Shown in pieces: positions 62,601-64,000 of a stretch of DNA of 64,000 nt. This stretch comes from Bacillota bacterium. GTDB lineage: Bacteria; Bacillota; Clostridia; Lachnospirales; Lachnospiraceae. Location of the stretch: contig JAEWCQ010000043.1 of the NCBI GenBank assembly GCA_023390555.1, positions 1 through 64,000 on the forward strand, given 5' to 3'. The translations under genes were made by a program, and so were the position numbers. Under the pieces are notes generated by a model. It searched no databases. It saw nothing but the letters and a program-made list of their open reading frames with translations, and was not told the DNA's origin. The first letter of the stretch is position 1, and every line of letters starts with the position of its first letter.

Positions 62601-64000
62601 GTAATGGAAGCTTGGAAGGTAACTCATACCCAGTTCCGTTGCACGTTCACCAAGTTCCAGAGAATGGGTTTTATCAAAATATCCACCGGATACCATGGAC
62701 ATCGGATAATCTTCGCCTGTTTCCGTCAGCCACCAGTTGTGATAAATTGCTTTTAAAGTAGTTGGATCATATACCTGATTGCCTGCCTGTACAAAAATCA
62801 TATTTGTGATGGAATTTACCCCATGATTGGATAAAATCCGAAGACAATCCTGCTGTACACCATTCGCGTAATAGGTACCTCCGTTATCCTCGATTACCGG
62901 AAGGAAGGATACATCTGCTCCGCGAAGGTAGTTTGAATCCTGTATTTCAAATATATCAAAATTATCTACATAGGCGCTGTCACTCCCGTTTCCGGTCCAT
63001 TCATCTGCAAGCGACGTTCCGTCGGTCTTGTAGACGGTGACAGAATCCTTATAATTCTGGTCATAAACAGTGTTCGCATAAATTTCAACCTGATGATCAT
63101 TCGCACCTGTGGTAAAGGTAATAGTCACGAGCGAATAGTCCTCTGTTCCGGACGGAGCCTGTCTTAATACGGTTCCACCGGTCGTACGCACACCAAGATT
63201 TACACGGTCGCCGAGACTCGTGCGGTTTTCCGTTTCACCGGTTGCTCCCAGATAGTTCGTATGTTTCACGGTTTCAAAAGTGTCCTGTTTGTCCACTTTT
63301 GCACGCATGGTAACAGAATATCTTGTGTTTGGCTCAACAGATACAACCTGAGAAACTTCTCCCCCTGCACTAAGGCGCACGGCAGATTCTCCAGTATCCG
63401 CATTGCCTGTATCGACTGCTGCGGAATCACCTATTGTCCAGTCCGTCAGACCATTTTCAAAATCCCAGTTTGAAATGATCTGATTATCCGCAGAATCCAA
63501 TGCCAGATCCAGACCATCCAAATCCAGCTTCGATGTTCCGGAAGAGATGGTAATGGTCATTTGACCGTTGTAATCCAGAACATTCCGATGACCCATCTGC
63601 GTCCATACACTGGTGTCTGAATTCAAATATGTATCAATTAATGCCACAGAATCCGGTCCTCCCGTTTCTGAGACTGTTACTTTTGCAGTGTTATTTCCTG
63701 CAGTACCTCTCACCCAGGCCGACAGGGTATAACTTCCCTGTGAAATATCCTGAATGGTTGTAGTTATGGATGCTCCGGCTGCCAGTTTTACATACTTTTC
63801 TCCGGATTTTCCGCCTGTCTCTACCGTAACTGTTCCGGTGGTTGACCAACCGCTCAGCCCCGATTCAAAATCGAGATTTGCATTCTGACTACCTGATACC
63901 GTATCCGCTTTTACAGACATGGAAAGTGTATCAGTTCCACCCATTTGCAAAATCAGTGTCGCTGCCAGGAATGCCGAAATTAGTTTTTTAAATTTTCTCT
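56613..64000 (-). CDS. Giant secreted GH53 endo-beta-1,4-galactanase with modular tail (start outside window)
   Basis: The frame is open to the window edge. Before the Met at 63950 the frame continues RKFKKLISAFLAATLIL, a signal peptide, so the true start is a few codons outside. In order: two CBM-like sandwich domains; GH53 catalytic domain (from LRGADVSFLPVIEDNGG) with acid/base Glu in GVKHGNEQNGG (codon 62414-62412) and nucleophile Glu in DYVNVETGFSF (62105-62103), 103 residues apart as in the family; about eight Big_2-like domains, with a LamG-like and a FIVAR segment among them; a discoidin domain; a Big_4-like domain; three near-identical 77-residue repeats; another Ig-like domain; a final Fn3. 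The substrate would be galactan or arabinogalactan. No LPXTG; the end is Lys-rich. Confidence 0.9.
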   Translation of the reverse strand, partial: RKFKKLISAFLAATLILQMGGTDTLSMSVKADTVSGSQNANLDFESGLSGWSTTGTVTVETGGKSGEKYVKLAAGASITTTIQDISQGSYTLSAWVRGTAGNNTAKVTVSETGGPDSVALIDTYLNSDTSVWTQMGHRNVLDYNGQMTITISSGTSKLDLDGLDLALDSADNQIISNWDFENGLTDWTIGDSAAVDTGNADTGESAVRLSAGGEVSQVVSVEPNTRYSVTMRAKVDKQDTFETVKHTNYLGATGETENRTSLGDRVNLGVRTTGGTVLRQAPSGTEDYSLVTITFTTGANDHQVEIYANTVYDQNYKDSVTVYKTDGTSLADEWTGNGSDSAYVDNFDIFEIQDSNYLRGADVSFLPVIEDNGGTYYANGVQQDCLRILSNHGVNSITNMIFVQAGNQVYDPTTLKAIYHNWWLTETGEDYPMSMVSGGYFDKTHSLELGERATELGMSYLPSFHYSDYWMSNAKAYTPEEWLNTDYEGNKSNSDLAHMQSVVYNYVYDFMSDLAENNVNVAGVKHGNEQNGGIVWPVGSGATTVGHASLIAASYEAAEDAMPGVIGFVHSNNGYTPSAASTFFNGLKSNGAEMDGAAFSLYGGRSSGNILTMANYMLNQDSLKYMDYVNVETGFSFTRYKASFTQESSAMGQSTYYATSANGQYNWLLDYMQAPLDVPNPYGQTRGFYYWETDWIPTPGAESSAGGSADINARTMFNNGDTTIQEMGSSQAGKAGDMMDSMYAYLMRGCTKDKADTMQTPLKDYGTYSVKQTDPTGITLSKSSLSLQVGAEERLQPTVTPIDSVLSDTVITYTSSDSSVARVTKTGFVVAVSAGTATITATVKGGYSATVAVTVTSAVKAADSELAVTLDGNKVTDGSTQTGTVWKQLQLVASLPSTVTDQTVVYTSSNPDVASFFGETWQTPEGQMRQQTGKSTKVQLNLKTKGQTTITVASVDGGDSISFVLDTTKVDVSSVTLDKTEASISYGKTLQLNATVSPSNTTLYKVNWESSDESIATVDSKGVVTTVGIGDAVIKAVSDDNAEIFATCTVHVLPVQVESISLDKEKLTLQVGTAKTLSALILPENSDNKNITWTSSDESVATVDQKGKVTGKSIGGPVTITATAENGGFKATCAVTVQEDAIAVTGITLDKSEYYFASDYFSDSNPSDTVPTYRLTATVQPDIATDTDVTWKSDTPSVATVDAYGRVTAVSGGVAKITATTKDGGFIATTNVYVPTVSESFDNRSLAETWSIAVGSVGGGAISAAVTAGNGGNVMQLTGSGSGGRSAQKKFTQAIKNNKLVVDFDWNVGAPAYSNGCYLALTDSNNKSYLSIQTNTKKELVYNVGGTPVSNTVLANTQAVGTGFNVDNTWYHVNVVLDMTASTVTFTMTSNTDSSITATHTVAFDASTSYAGDLGAIQFYGTRSSGTLSWVTQLDNVNIYKAAPVAKSISVNTDSVKIIPIEDTLGAKYQMSAQVLPDTANQNIVWTSSDETVAKVSSTGLITPAKLYTNIADIVPGSCTIKATSASDSSIYKEITVNISNSPNASEKFSVVDEKGNSVYDMGTGATNVSLQTGDKKQYSAVVTGGDGATDIAAIKWVSDNTEVVSVNADTGEVVAQGPGTANITLTVTLYTGNPLVAVIPFEVEGTVLVKTANLVQAISDAKIAKAQVDNYYDTVTLTAYKAALAQAENDLQAAVDEKWTSEKQDILDADIVALQTAVAGLKKSDVIAIDSITIGGGDTPVSINKQTTLTATFTPEYATETILWSSSDTSVAVVSKTTGTVVAVGEGTAVITASSSSGAVKATKKITVTSDLSSYYDSNGVTITSTNATRDATLAFINARTMNLAGANSGKDAWTTGSASTVGVIVADLGTKARVDNVKTAFWSLLKYTIDVSDDGVNWTTVVDHSQEAAGVLSNATAPYVDTLPENTVTRYVRLNILANGGTGWVGVTVMQINGAFVSDTDVVTDYSCASVKASLGDTLTTALLPATVSATLSSGETMDAAVTWEEDDLRIIAAQAAAGEYQVHGTIEVNGITYDVVCSLTIVGKQSIDDAVVTLEEDSYVYDGTAKEPAVTVVLNQETLTGNDYTVAYTNNTNVGTATVTISGQGNYAGTITKNFTITKPASVLLSGATIKLEKDSYVYDGTAKKPAVTVVLDGKTLTSNDYTVGYTNNTNIGTATVTVTGQGDYTGTVTKTFTITKPADVNLSKAAATLSASSYTYDGKAKKPTVKVVLDGKTLAANAYTVSYKNNTNAGTATVIITGNSASGYTGSITKTFTIKKASKTIKVSQKTISKAYGSKAFSLGASVTGKEKITYTSSNKSVVTVSSSGKVTIKGIGKATITLKSAATTNYNAAKDVKITITVKPKNVTLSSVKSKVKAQLTVSWKKDSMVSGYQVVYSTDKNFKNAKTVNVKSAKTVSKTISKLTKGKKYYVKVRAYKTIDKKTTIYGDYSSVKNITIKK
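57163..57857 (-). repeat. Three tandem ~230-bp coding repeats in the GH53 gene
   Basis: Each unit encodes about 77 residues with the pattern YVYDGTAKxPAVTVVL, TxNDYTVxYTNNTNxGTATVT and GTxTKxFTITKP. The first two are closest to each other; the third (YTYDGKAKKPTVKV) is more diverged. They look like bacterial immunoglobulin-like spacer modules. Confidence 0.85.

Overview
The window looks like a chromosomal segment of a low-to-moderate GC Bacillota of class Clostridia, most likely a Lachnospiraceae-type gut anaerobe. This is inferred from AGGAGG-type ribosome binding sites, the S10-spc-alpha gene order with a KOW-domain gene between map and infA, a zinc-type uS14, an enlarged bL17, and very large secreted proteins full of bacterial Ig-like (Big_2) domains. 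No rRNA, tRNA, CRISPR array or intact mobile element was found.

Layout. (1) 1-8.3 kb: the 3' end of a proline-rich repeat protein; a copper/thiol-type membrane protein fusing HMA, TauE/SafE and three cupredoxin-like domains, followed by a previously unlisted 50-residue membrane protein; a membrane diguanylate cyclase; an HTH regulator with a GNAT acetyltransferase; a SnoaL-like protein divergent from an AraC regulator; and DUF2200. (2) 8.3-16.7 kb: two tandem PTS operons built on one plan, IIA(Glc-type) - BglG/LicT antiterminator - EIIBC - catabolic enzyme. The enzyme is a ChbG/YdjC-type deacetylase in one and a GH1 phospho-beta-glucosidase in the other. Each is preceded by a sigma-A promoter and an RNA antiterminator (RAT) overlapping a terminator. 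(3) 16.8-22.9 kb: a DUF1801 protein, a patatin-like lipase, a secreted GH16 beta-glucanase with several accessory domains, and an 85-codon remnant of a hybrid-cluster protein gene. (4) 22.9-34.7 kb: an operon of an HtrA-like protein lacking all three catalytic residues, a YhaM-like exonuclease and RlmD; a forward GT2/GtrA - NAGPA-type glycosidase - membrane protein trio; and a forward mutS2 - response regulator - histidine kinase run, then an AIM24-family protein. (5) 34.7-51.9 kb: the complete S10-spc-alpha ribosomal protein cluster on the minus strand (rpsJ to rplQ, with secY, adk, map, infA, rpmJ and rpoA), driven by a good sigma-A promoter and ended by a clear terminator. (6) 52.0-64.0 kb: two giant secreted proteins, one with an NPCBM-like domain and four C-terminal InlB B-type repeats, and one GH53 endo-beta-1,4-galactanase with a long tail of Ig-like, discoidin, FIVAR and Fn3 modules, whose start lies outside the window.

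Functionally the accessory part points to plant or microbial polysaccharide use. GH16 and GH53 enzymes would cut beta-glucan and galactan outside the cell, and the PTS operons would import and phosphorylate glycosides that GH1 or the deacetylase then process. The most unusual features are the paired RAT-controlled PTS operons with one atypical deacetylase partner, the HtrA-like pseudoprotease, the copper-type fusion with its hidden micro-protein, and a roughly 98-bp imperfect repeat placed in two consecutive spacers of the ribosomal alpha operon.
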